This document shows, one piece after another, positions 46,242 to 64,000 of a DNA stretch of 64,000 nucleotides. Made by a program: the position numbers and the translations under genes. Under the pieces are notes generated by a model. That model did no database searches. It was not told the origin of the DNA and worked only from the letters and a program-made list of their open reading frames with translations. The DNA is from Membranipora membranacea (lineage: Eukaryota > Bryozoa > Gymnolaemata > Cheilostomatida > Membraniporidae). Every line of letters begins with the position of its first letter. Position 1 is the first letter of the stretch. The stretch covers positions 7,378,001 through 7,442,000 of the forward strand of contig OU612072.1 of assembly GCA_914767715.1 (NCBI GenBank), read 5' to 3'.

Positions 46242-46656
46242 CCCAAAACGGTCCAGCATGATTTTTGAGTTCGTCATGACCTAAAACCTCTAAAAAACAA
46301 GTTAAGTCAACAAACTTATGCTTTTGTAAAAAAATTAAATTTCAAAATTAAAAAAAAAACGGCCACGCATGGTTTCTAAGTTCTCCAAGTCCCAAAACCT
46401 CTAAAAAACAAGTTAAGTCAACAAACTTAAGTTTTTGGGAAAAACTTAAATTTTCAAACTTTTCAAAAAAATGGCCCAGTATTAATTCTGAGTTCTTCAA
46501 GTCTTGAAACCTACAAAAAATGAGTAAAGTCAACAAACTTAAGTTTTTTTCCCAAAAACTTAAGTTTTTTCCCTAAAACTTCAATTTGTTGACTTAATTA
46601 GTTTTTTTAGAGGTTTTGGGACTTTGAGAACTCAAACATCATGCTGGGCCGTTTTT
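46242..46656. mobile_element. Foldback element with internal ~115-bp repeats
   Basis: The left end AAAACGGTCCAGCATGA...GAGTTC and right end GAACTCAAACATCATGCTGG are inverted repeats. Between them CCTCTAAAAAACAAGTTAAG / GTCAACAAACTTA(A/T)G recurs three times. A CGGCCCAAAA trinucleotide-like run precedes the left end. Confidence 0.7.
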
Positions 46657-48126
46657 CGAAAAGTTTGGTTGAAAGTTTTAGTGAAAATGTTTTACATCTA
46701 TCCAGCCATGATGAGGACCGCACTTATTTTAATGCCTCATTGCTGACCTGAATCTTCTGTGTGCAGCTGAGCTGGCAACGCATCACAGTATAGACTTCAG
46801 TTGTTTGTTGGTGTAATAAATTTATGAGTACTAGTTTTCGCTATATACAGAAATGGTTTGTGGTTGAGGTTGTGTTTTGTAACTGTTCCTCCTTGGTTGT
46901 AGGCCTGGGAATCAGGCCATCATTCAGGCCTTGTCTATAGGCTCATACCCAATTATGTTTAATAATGATTATGCGTTGTTATCTACTCATGTACCAGCAT
47001 TGCGCCGTTCTGGATGAACCTAAATGTTTGTGTTGTGGCTTTATTTTGATTGGCTGATGAGTTTTGATTGGTTGTTGTGTGGAGTTGTCTACCTATGTGA
47101 ACATCTTACCAACACACCCAATAGATTACTTCAAATCCGAATCCCGGTCTACTTGGTTTTGGAAGGCTTTGATGCTGCAGTAAATCTAGGGTAAATCTTG
47201 AATTGCAGAGATTTATCCTTTCTCAAGAATAGTTGATAGCATCAATAGAACCCAAGCCCATCTAAAAAGCATGTTCTCTCTATAATGAAGAGGCAATAAT
47301 AATGTTTCACTGTATTTGTGGTATGCATGCTGAAAGTAAAAAACGGTTAGTCCCAATTTGAAAGGACCCTGCTATGGGATGCCAGTACCAAATCAGGGAT
47401 ATAATTAAGGCTAAAATGATTGAAAAGCTGTAAGTTTTAACTCTAGTACAAGGTACGCTATTCGTTCACTACACACAGTAATGTAAACATACCTACATCT
47501 CTTTATAATCCTAGATTATTTATATCCTGTGAGACAGTTTCATTTGCGAACATGACTCACAATTATGTGGAGAAAGATGCAATTACAGCTTTTTAATATT
47601 ATGCATATTTAACTGGAAGACAATGATATCATCCTAGTATGTCTAAGAAATTGAGGCAAGATTGGGGGGAAAAAGGAAGAATTAAAGCAAACATAATGAT
47701 GGATGTCTTATTGTAAGGCTATGGAAGCTTGTTAAATTGAGATTGATTAATGACAGATTTGCATGTCAAAATCTGTACAAGAAGACAGGAACCTATGGTT
47801 GTTACATTTATTATGTGAATCACTAATACCATTGGTTCAATTTCAAAACATTTCTAATGATATGACTTTGGTTGTCAATAAATTTAACTATATATTATTA
47901 AACATCACTTGAGATCAATACATAAATGTGATGCTGTTTATACTGGGTTAAAAAAGCGACCAAATATGAACAGGATCAAATGTCTGTATCAACCGTACTT
48001 CCCCCCTCTTAAACTTAATCAAATACACTAGGGACATATTAATAGCCTATTCACTTGACCACTGTTTCGCTTTGGATACATTTAAAGGTTTACTTATTTT
48101 CATTTAGGAACACTGCACAATCTCAT

Positions 48127-48170
48127 ATTTTACATTCAGAAATATCCTTTTATATTTCTGAATGTAAAAT
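48127..48170. repeat. 44-bp palindrome
   Basis: ATTTTACATTCAGAAATAT faces ATATTTCTGAATGTAAAAT across a loop of six bases. Arms are perfect. Confidence 0.8.
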
Positions 48171-50745
48171 AATTAAAAGCTTTATCTCGCTTGCTTCTTT
48201 GGGACAGTGACCACTCTCAACACTATAACTGCAAGGCTATAAAGTTCAGAGTTTACCAATCATAATAATGGGTGATGGTGAGACGACGCATAGGGTTAAC
48301 ATACAAGTCAATAAACATCTCCCATCAATCTATGTTACATTTTAGTATCTCCACTTGGAAAGTCAATGAAGTCTACATTGAACTTAAATTATGACCTTAA
48401 AGATAATATTTAACATATTTAAATAAGACCATACCACAGAAATATTATTGCAGAGTTGACATGCCCTGTATCAGATCGTTCATTATTTTAATCATAATTC
48501 ATCTTCTCCCATGATAGGACAGTTGCTATACATTTGTGTAACATCATAACTGGCTTGTGATCTATAGGACTGCCGGTAATGAACCAAATGGAGAATCTCC
48601 ACAATAGAAAATAGAGTTTATTATCAAACTGTGTGGATAATCGAAAAAAGAAATCAAGCTAGCTGCTCTGAAACATTGTTGAACGAAGGTAGAGAAGGAC
48701 ACCGCAAACATTGTCAGACAGTTTGTACAATGAAATACCAGCCTCAACATGTATTGAGGAAATTTCGACTAGATGTGGAGTCAACAACTTTGTACCAATG
48801 TAAGTTTCGTTAATTGAGTTTGCTCAACAACATGAAGGCAATTTATCGTGGAGTAGAAAACATGCATGATAGAGCACCCAACATGCTTCTGGCATGGCCT
48901 TTTGCAGGTTATATTAAACATAGGCCCTGCTCTGTTGTGAAATAACAATAAATTTGTATTGAGATTAAATTTGCCAATGGTACCACTACAAGCTAAAGGA
49001 TCTGGTGAGTAAAGGTGATTTCGGGGATAATCAACTGTCATCAGTTAGCAATAATAAAAATATCATGACTTAACTGTGAATAATTATATTTTGGCGCTAC
49101 TAATTCTGCAGCTTCAATGGAAGTCAAATAAGTCATGGCATCTTTTCACCAGGTGGGCATAACATAAGTTTTTTTCAAGTTGCCATAGCATAGTCCTTGT
49201 ATGTGTGGAAAGTGATATTATTTGAACTTGGCATATTATTCCTATGGGATGAAAACTGGTACAATTGAAAGGTGAGGATTCGGTGCCAGTTTGGTTGTAA
49301 GTTCCAAGTTGCAATCAAACAGGTCTGTTGCAGGCATTGATATGTCTTCATGGATTAGAGGTAAAAAACAAAGTATGGCTATTTGTGGAGAAATTACATC
49401 AGCTTTGTGTCAGTCAGTGATTGTATCTAGCTAGAATTCTGGCAGCTTTAACATCCCAGTAACAAGCTTTAAAAACTCAGGCAAGCTACTTTACACATGT
49501 TTACAAGGGATCAGCTGTAGCGTTACTGAACTTTGGGACCAATGAAAGAAGAGAAATTGTTTTCAGCAATCACACATAAATTGCCAAATGCTTGCTCAGG
49601 GCCAGATATGTTCCCCTAGGCCATCAATATATATCAGTGGCCAGAATTGTGTGCTGTGGTGGTGAGTCTGGCTTAGCCCGGCTGCGCGGGTTTGGCCAGC
49701 AGTAGTTGTCAGGGTTTTGTTTTCTGCGTGTCCGTCATCTGTTATAGAGCTGGAAGTGCTGGTTGCACTGAAAGCCATCCATAGTTTTAAGATTACTTCT
49801 GGTTGCTATGGCATCGTTCCACTGTTCAAATCAATACCCTTATTTTATTACATGTAGACTGATCTTGTCTGATCATACAAAAAATTCATGGACTATCGAT
49901 AGTATCTGGCTCACATCATTCCTTGTATTTAGTATATCACCCAAGTGCTGCACCATACCTCTTTTTTTCACATGTTCGTAATTTGATCGACTTTCTCTAG
50001 CGATAAACTTTTGTCTTGCGCTAACTCCTACGAGTATGATTACCTTAAGATACACTCGAGTAGTCTACCATATAATTGATGGTGGTCTGTTTACTTTGCA
50101 GGTCCCTACGATTATAAGTACACCTTTGAAACTTGCGTGATAGAACTGTGAAAGCATAACTCCAAGTTAGCCCAATGTGTCAAAACTACATACATATGAC
50201 TTAGTTATCGATGTGGTGTGGGGGGCATTACTGGATTGTTTATTCCAGATCCAACCCCATCCATCCTAGTTCCCAGAACATTGACCTCTTCGCATACATG
50301 TCATTCAAATAAACCTTGCAAAAAATTCATGTGAACCATGTTCGAGGGTTGACTATGTCTGTGATGCTTCTTTGGCCTCCATGGATAATGAATTGTATTA
50401 TTATAATCAATGATATTGTAGTCAATGATCAACTTATATTAACAACTCTATTGAGGGTATCGGTTTGCTGTTTGCCTTCATATCACCGCAGATATTGATG
50501 ACTAATTCTATCCACTTACACTAGCTTTGGGTTTGCATTGATATATAATGTATTATTAATTATCATAATAATAAACACTGTCAATGTTGCAAGCATCCCC
50601 AGTGGATTATGAAATTTGGCTTTTGTTGGTCATTTAAGTGGAACTTTATGATTAGGTACAGCTAACACCTCATATAATAATGATTCATTCTATACCACAA
50701 TGCTTGCTATTAGTTTACAATGAGGATAAAATTTATCCTCATGTC

Positions 50746-50836
50746 CTCGTGTCAGGTTTGTATATTGTTTTATTATTGTTATAATAGATTTAATCTATTA
50801 TAACAATAATAAAACGATATACAAACCTGACACGAG
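50746..50836. repeat. 91-bp near-perfect palindrome without spacer
   Basis: Two 45-base arms (CTCGTGTCAGGTTTGTATAT... and complement) meet at a single central base with one mismatch. A separate 21-base palindrome (TGAGGATAAA-A-TTTATCCTCA) abuts it at 50721-50741. Confidence 0.88.
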
Positions 50837-51017
50837 AGTGTTCTCATGAATTATAGCATTATGACTGATTGGTTTGCAGCTTGGCCAATGTGTTGTCTCT
50901 CAACCGATCAGAGCCATCACATTAGCTAGTTTGCAGTTGGAATTTGGATTTATCTGAGGAACTCTTGTAACACCTCAAGTTATTCTACAAAAAGATATGT
51001 TGAAACCATAGACACAT

Positions 51018-51023
51018 TTTATT
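51018..51023 (-). promoter_or_regulatory. Candidate polyadenylation signal of the sulfotransferase gene
   Basis: AATAAA on the minus strand, 420 bases beyond the stop codon at 51444. Position only; no transcript evidence. Confidence 0.3.
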
Positions 51024-51443
51024 AATAAGTCTATGGTTGTATCAGTTTCTCTGCAATAACCCATCCTCTCACGCAAACAGATAAATCAATATAGTTCATT
51101 GGATAAATCATGGTATAAACTAAGGTGTATTTATATAGAGTCATCCAATGTACAATCAAACAGCATCATAGCTAACAATGGAGAAAAACATGGAGCTATG
51201 TATTATGACAAAGCATCCTTTAAAATTGACATGGGTCAGTCACTTGGAGTTGAACACATAGATATGGAGGATATGTACCTGATACAGAAACACTCTTGGA
51301 TGTTGAGCTATTCTGCTTGCCTGCAGGTAAAATTTCCAGCAGTAAAATTTATACTTGTTATAAAAAATTTAGCATTAAACTGACTTGATATGGTATAAAG
51401 TACACAGTATTTTGTATTTTGTATTTGGTATATGATATATGTA

Positions 51444-58699
<7,256 letters not shown>

Positions 58700-60280
58700 G
58701 ATAAACTTTCCTTTCTTCTGTTGGTAAACTGTAAAGCAGTGCTCATTTATCCTGGGCTCTCTTGATTGTTATGAATGACTTGCGCTGATTTCAACTCAAA
58801 CTTCTCTGCCTGTTTTATTGTTGCGCATCATGTTAAACAACTTATCAACTCATCGCTCATAGTGTGCAACAGGCATCAATGTGTGAAGTTTTACACAAAG
58901 CATATGTCACACAATAAAGCTGATTCGATCTTTTTTGCTCAAACTGTAATGAAGTTATCATTGGCTCAAAGCAGTTTCACCAATGAACTAAACCTCCAGG
59001 AAGAACAACTCATAGTTAAGCTGGCTGCTGATTGGCTAATTCCGAATAATTGAAAAATGATGTGCATGCATAAATAATGGTCACTTGAAATTAGAGAGTG
59101 ATCAGTAAAAAATGAAATTGCAATCACTAGGAGTAATTGTTTATGATGAAACATGGTTATGAGGGATAACAGGACTCATACCTTCAACTGCCTGTCCAAC
59201 ATTCCATGATTTAGAGTCAGATGACACATTCCTCAGCATATCTTGCTTGTATATGCTGATTTTAATGAGTTTTTCATCATTTACAATCAAAATGTGAATG
59301 TTCAATGTATTTACCTGCAAGGTATATGTTCTTTGCAATATAGCCCATAGCCACATGTTTTTAGATTGATCAATTATGGGTTCTGCATAGAGATTCCAGG
59401 ATTTATAGAGTGAAAAATTAACATTTTAATGACTTTTCTCTGCATTATTTTTGAGGTTTAAGCATTGTATATCTGCAAAGGATGGCACCTCAACTGTCAA
59501 TGAGCATCTTCTCTATAGTTCCATGTCTCAGTTTAGTGAAATAAACCATCAGTTATGAGAATATTTGGTGTCAACACCATGGCCATCAAGCCTCATCACT
59601 AAGCATATTCACAGAATTGCGGTTATTTTCTAGTGAGTCAGTGTATTCAGTGTAACCCTCCCCTAATTGCTACAAAAGAACTTGGGCTATCATGGAGTTA
59701 TGTTTCCAATTTAGTGTGTTTTTGAGAGGACAACTCTGAACCAACTGCACACACCTCAATTGGTCATGTGACTGCAGTTGTTCTTCCTGGAGGTTTAGTT
59801 CATTGGTTTCACTGTCTTTCCTGCTGTTCAAACTTTGAAAATTATGAAATATTTCATGTTATTTTTTGTTAGGAGGAATCTGACGAGTATCATAGGTTGA
59901 TGTAGAAGACAAAAGTGAAAGAGAAAATAATTGGTACGACAAATCATTCCAGCATTGATTCCAGTCCTTGGCTGATAGATTATTGAACCTGTAAGTTTTA
60001 TTGCATCTTAAAAAGTTTCTGAGAGTTTCTGAGGTGCTGCCACTTTTGGCTGTATGAGTTACAGAGTTTATATGACATATGAATTATTGATCCAATCCAA
60101 AGACACACATGTTTTTAGAGCTGGTCTGGAAGACACTATGAGTCCTGTGTTTTGAATGTATGTGTGACTCTTACAATGGAACACACATCATTGATCAGTT
60201 AAGCTTTAATAGAATGTGCGACGGCATCACTCTACTGATCCCTGCTGACGTCTTATCCAGCTACATAGCTGTGATTACTG
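58700..60280. other. Upstream of the sulfotransferase gene
   Basis: It should contain the sulfotransferase promoter (minus). No TATA box stands out. GAGAGGACAACTCTGAA at about 59726 resembles the arm of the 1-492 foldback family. Confidence 0.35.
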
Positions 60281-60289
60281 CTGCTAGAA

Positions 60290-61320
60290 TCAGCATAAAT
60301 ATGACACACTACAACTCCTTGGCTTCAGGGTTTTCAAAAAAACCTTCGACTGCGTCGACCATAAAATTCTTCTGAGAAAATTGACAATGTACAGTCTAAC
60401 AACAAACTGCACTCTCTCATCTAGGGCACACTTTGTATCCATACAACAAGGTGCAGGAAGCTCAAAGATTCGCCCAATAGACATTGATGTCCCCAAGGCT
60501 CAATTCTGGCACCAAGTTTATTCCTCATATACGTGAAAGATCTATTATCCTACACATTACATTCCAAGGCATTTGCCTACGCTGATGATACAGTTTTCGT
60601 GTCAAAATCTGACAACTTTGATACCCTCAATGATTTATGTGATGCTGGTCTTCACTTGATAGAAAGTTGGTGTAGGAATAATTGGATGTTGTTAAACATG
60701 AGAAAAATCTCACTATATGCTTGCACAACCCTCTCTTAGAGCCACATCTCTAGATTTAGATCTAAAAATTAAAAACAGAAACTTAATCGAAATGTCAATA
60801 CCAAACTCTTTGGTTGTACTTTGAATGAGTCACTGACATGGGATGATCATGTAGACCAGAGTTGCACCAAAATAAACAAAAGTTTGGCATTATTCCAGAA
60901 ATGCAGGGCATTCCTAGAGAGTAAATCATCTTGTAACTTTTATTTACAGTATGTCTTTTGACAATATGATATATGGTATCCGCATATATGGTAACCTATC
61001 ACCACAATATATTCTTGAAAGAATATACTTGCTCCAAAAGAGGGATTTCCGCCTAATAGCAAATGTCAACCACATCCCGTAGCATCTAATCCATACAAGA
61101 GATTTACATACATCTCTTGGTCTGATTCCTTTTCCTCTCCTTGCTGGTCATTTCACCTGTATTTTTGGTTTTCAATTTTGCATTTGATTCGATATCGGAT
61201 CAAACCAATATATGACTCAGAGTTGATATACATCCTCCAAACGGAACTAAAACATATCTATAGATCTCATATGGATTGAAACTTTTCTATTGCAGGCTGC
61301 TGGGTGACAGAACAACAACC
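60290..61320 (+). pseudogene. Fossil reverse transcriptase fragment (non-LTR)
   Basis: Frame-shifted pieces are in RT order: SKKTFDCVDHKILLRKL (60335), PQGSILAPSLFLIYVKDL (about 60490), FAYADDTVFVSKS (60570), NWMLLNMRKI (60680), then LNESLTWDDHVDQ and INKSLALFQKCR (60820-60900). The YADD catalytic site survives but stops and shifts break every frame. No endonuclease part is present, and the 5' end is lost. Confidence 0.82.
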
Positions 61321-61329
61321 ATGATTTTT

Positions 61330-63035
61330 AAGAGGGATTTTCATCTGTGCTTTTTGAATACCTTTTTGTTTTTTTGGAGGCATGTATACACAAGAAATGC
61401 CATGACCAGGATCCTTTGGTGATACATATTATCATATGTTTAGAACAAAGCCAATGCAATAGGTAATGCCATTACCAAAGGCAAAAATGCCACTAGCATT
61501 ATTGAAAAAGTGACCAACGGAGACAGTTGGTGGCAAACAATCCAGGGCAGTACCTCACACGGCTTCACACTGTCGAGGTTTCTTAATAATCAAATTGCCC
61601 CAACCCAGTCAGGTTTCCTACCACTATGGTTTCCTCAGCGGGTTTAAGAAGTAGACGGTTAAGGTTAAGTCAATTTAAGCCTGATGTAAATAACGCCAGC
61701 TACAATTGTCAACGGCACGTACCAGCATCTCAATGAAGTATTGAAAGCCACAACCTACAGGCAAAGGGTCATGACCGCTTTAGAATGACCGGCTATTTAA
61801 AAACCATAAACTTGAAATAGCTCTCTGGTTTTTGTATATGAAAGTTTGAGCATCAGAACTCAGTTGATAATTATCAGTTGGTCTCTAGGAGTAAACTGTT
61901 CTACCTCACGCAACGAAAACCTCACACTGATAGGTTAGTTTCTTTGCATACATGATCAAGCATTATGTCTTTTCAAAGTCTAAATTCTAAACAAATAAAA
62001 TTGAAGTTAAAAGTGGACAATATTCTGTATAGTTTATCCATTATTCACTCCGGTGGGTCAAAAGTTAGGGCAGACCTCCTGCTCCGGAAGCATACTCCTA
62101 GTTCATACCTTATAATTTAATTAATTTGTAATGCAATCTTTGACAACTGAATATAATCTGTTTGATAAGTCCTACTTAACTCTAACCAAAGTCACCCCTA
62201 CTTTTTTAAAACATAAACTAATTTGGAACTTGAATCTATAGACAGTCACATAGTCCATGCTACATCTGAAAGTGTCTCTGAGGAGATGCAGGAAGTGAAA
62301 CCCTACTGACATGTTAGCACCTAAGAAGTTATTGATTGATTCTGTGATAAGTTCACTGAATACCAGGTTACCTTATTGGTCTATATTTACCTGCAGACTG
62401 GCCTTCCAAGGCTCTCTCAGTACCAGGCATGACTGCTTTAGGAGCTAACAAGTAATCTGATATGTCCATTTCTTCAAGCGACCGTCCTATGTCAACTTCA
62501 ATAGTTGAAGTTTGATATAACTGCAGTTCAAGTTACTCCTCCATGTTTGCCACGACGCTGTTTGATGTACACTGGGTCACTGTGTACAATTTACCTCTGG
62601 TTTACAATTTACCCTCTGGTTTATGCTATGTCACATTTGTATATTATCATGTGTCAAAACCTTTATATTGTTGATCACTATAATTCATCTGTAATCTTTG
62701 AGGTGGTAGCCAAATTCCACTAATAAAATTTCATACAATGACAAATGGAATCTATGATACTAAACTCTACTCTAACTTCTGATTAATCACCATTGTTGTT
62801 TGATCTCAATGAAATTGTGGAAGCGTAATTTCCCATTATAGGGCTTCAACAAATTTCATTTTAATTTATATTTTGATCTATTCCCATCTTGAAGACATTC
62901 AATCCCAAGTTTCAAGGTTATATTGCATATTGAAAAGTTATGTTGGCTTCATATATTAACTTTATGGATTTCCCTTTGCTTTACTCTGATTTTTATGACA
63001 TTCAATTTCTGTTGGTTCGAGATATTGTGGAATTT
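61330..63035. other. Gene-poor stretch
   Basis: No supported exon. TTACCTCTGGTTTACAATTTACC (62590-62615) contains a short direct repeat only. Confidence 0.4.
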
Positions 63036-63039
63036 AAAG

Positions 63040-63443
63040 TGCAGTTTGGCGCAGTGGTTAGCGTGCCTGCCACTTGACCAGCCAGTTTTGGGTTCAAACC
63101 CCGTCCGGGACCTTTGACTGATCACTTTGACTGATCACACAGTAACTATAAATAATGGAGGTCTTCTGTATGTACAACATCATCGTGCATGCAGATTAAA
63201 GAACCCTCCTGTATGGTATAGCTCTATACAGGAGTATGCTGTCATCAACCACTGCAGCTCCGGCCTTGTAGCGCTATGCTTCACGCTTGGTTAAAGCTGT
63301 CAGTGGTTGAAAAGTGGCACTAACGACCCGGAAACCTAGTCGTTACTATAAACCTCTTCCAATGCCGCACCACGGTGCAGTCATCGTATACCTAGACGGA
63401 CAGCAAATATGATTATTATATTATTATTATTATTATTATATAG
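63040..63443 (+). mobile_element. tRNA-derived SINE, third family, with (ATT)n tail
   Basis: The head has A box TTGGCGCAGTGGTTAGCG and B box GGGTTCAAACCCC. The body of about 250 bases includes CTCCTGTATGG...CTATACAGGAG, an imperfect hairpin, and GGTTAAAGCTGTCAGTGGTTG. The tail is (TTA)n at 63409-63440. Full-length appearance. Confidence 0.8.
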
Positions 63444-64000
63444 CGTCAATTAAAAGGTTTTGGCAGATTTCATTTTTAACTTTGTGAATTACTCTGATTT
63501 AGATGACACTCGACCCCCACTCATACAATAAGGCCCGATCCGGACCACCCCAAATTTTTAGCCTACTACATATAATGGGGGATGGTAATTAAGTCAAGGA
63601 AGTCAGTTTTTTTCATATAGCCCTCAAGCGCGTATAACCCACACCAAATCTTTATGGAGTTGATATAATCCACTCTTTATGGGAGTAACAGTGCACTGGA
63701 AACTTTTATGGTAGTATCACTGAACTCAATCCTGGAACAGCAGCTCACTCATAGCCTTATAAACAGTTATCACTCAACTTAGGAATACTTACTTGATTTT
63801 ATGAACTCCTGAATCCTCTAATAATTTAGGTTTATAGATGTCTATGTGATTTGCTATGTGATTGGCTGTCCCTAGTAGAGGGTGCCATCTTTACTGTATG
63901 ACCACGTGACAGTCACCTGACTAAAACCGTTACAACAAGATGCATTCTTCCGGATATAATGCAGTCTCTAATAAAAAAATCATTGATTTATGGATTTGTT
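63444..64000. other. Window end, nothing recognised
   Basis: AT-rich sequence without exon-like ORFs or repeats that could be matched within the window. Confidence 0.4.

Larger units (their letters stand above)
46660..51440. other. Large gene-poor region
   Basis: No exon could be supported over 4.8 kb. Two palindromes (48127-48170 and 50746-50836) are the only marked structures, apart from AT-rich patches. Confidence 0.45.

Noticed and set aside
63046-63120. Possible functional tRNA gene
   Set aside because: A and B boxes are present but the acceptor and anticodon stems do not pair cleanly and a long SINE body with an (ATT)n tail follows.

Overview
The window is AT-rich nuclear DNA of an invertebrate animal. 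Genes are split by GT-AG introns of up to about 5 kb, and the DNA between exons is packed with non-LTR retrotransposons, tRNA-derived SINEs, foldback elements and MITEs. A chitin-binding secreted protein, a Golgi-type carbohydrate sulfotransferase, and PHD-type and RTE-type non-LTR elements fit a marine bilaterian, perhaps a lophotrochozoan. The species cannot be fixed from the sequence alone.

Three multi-exon host genes can be assembled because splice phases and protein families agree. (1) Plus strand, 1001-8965: a 560-residue secreted protein with a signal peptide, a Reeler domain, a roughly 240-residue Thr-Glu-Pro-Pro mucin-like stalk and a C-terminal chitin-binding type-2-like module. (2) Minus strand, 21863-11600: a BED zinc finger exon, then an Ala-Leu-Lys-Ala-Ala-Pro repeat exon and two exons that together spell a barrier-to-autointegration-factor (BAF)-like domain. 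The repeat exon and the first BAF-half exon are tandemly duplicated as an in-frame cassette (phase 0 to phase 0). This BED-linker-BAF fusion is the most novel item in the window. (3) Minus strand, 58699-51444: a 371-residue type II membrane carbohydrate sulfotransferase in six exons with recognisable PAPS-binding motifs.

The remaining sequence is mostly mobile DNA. A PHD-type non-LTR element at 23.6-28.6 kb (minus) has an uninterrupted 912-codon endonuclease/reverse-transcriptase ORF, but its ORF1 is split by a 1.2 kb insertion. A second, internally deleted element lies at 28.7-29.9 kb. A 7.25 kb element at 30065-37312 has inverted ends, seven copies of a 16-bp subterminal motif and a perfect 9-bp target duplication, but no recognised transposase. 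A P-element/THAP9-like terminal exon lies at 39.7-40.1 kb. A decayed RTE-like element with an (AATC)43 tail sits inside intron 1 of the sulfotransferase gene, and another reverse-transcriptase fossil lies at 60.3-61.3 kb. SINEs, MITEs, foldbacks and long palindromes are scattered throughout.

Functionally the three host genes appear unrelated: an extracellular chitin-associated protein, a putative DNA-binding/bridging protein, and a Golgi glycan-modifying enzyme. The BED and BAF parts of gene 2 belong to families tied to transposons or to control of DNA integration, which is notable in so transposon-rich a locus, but any defensive role is inference.
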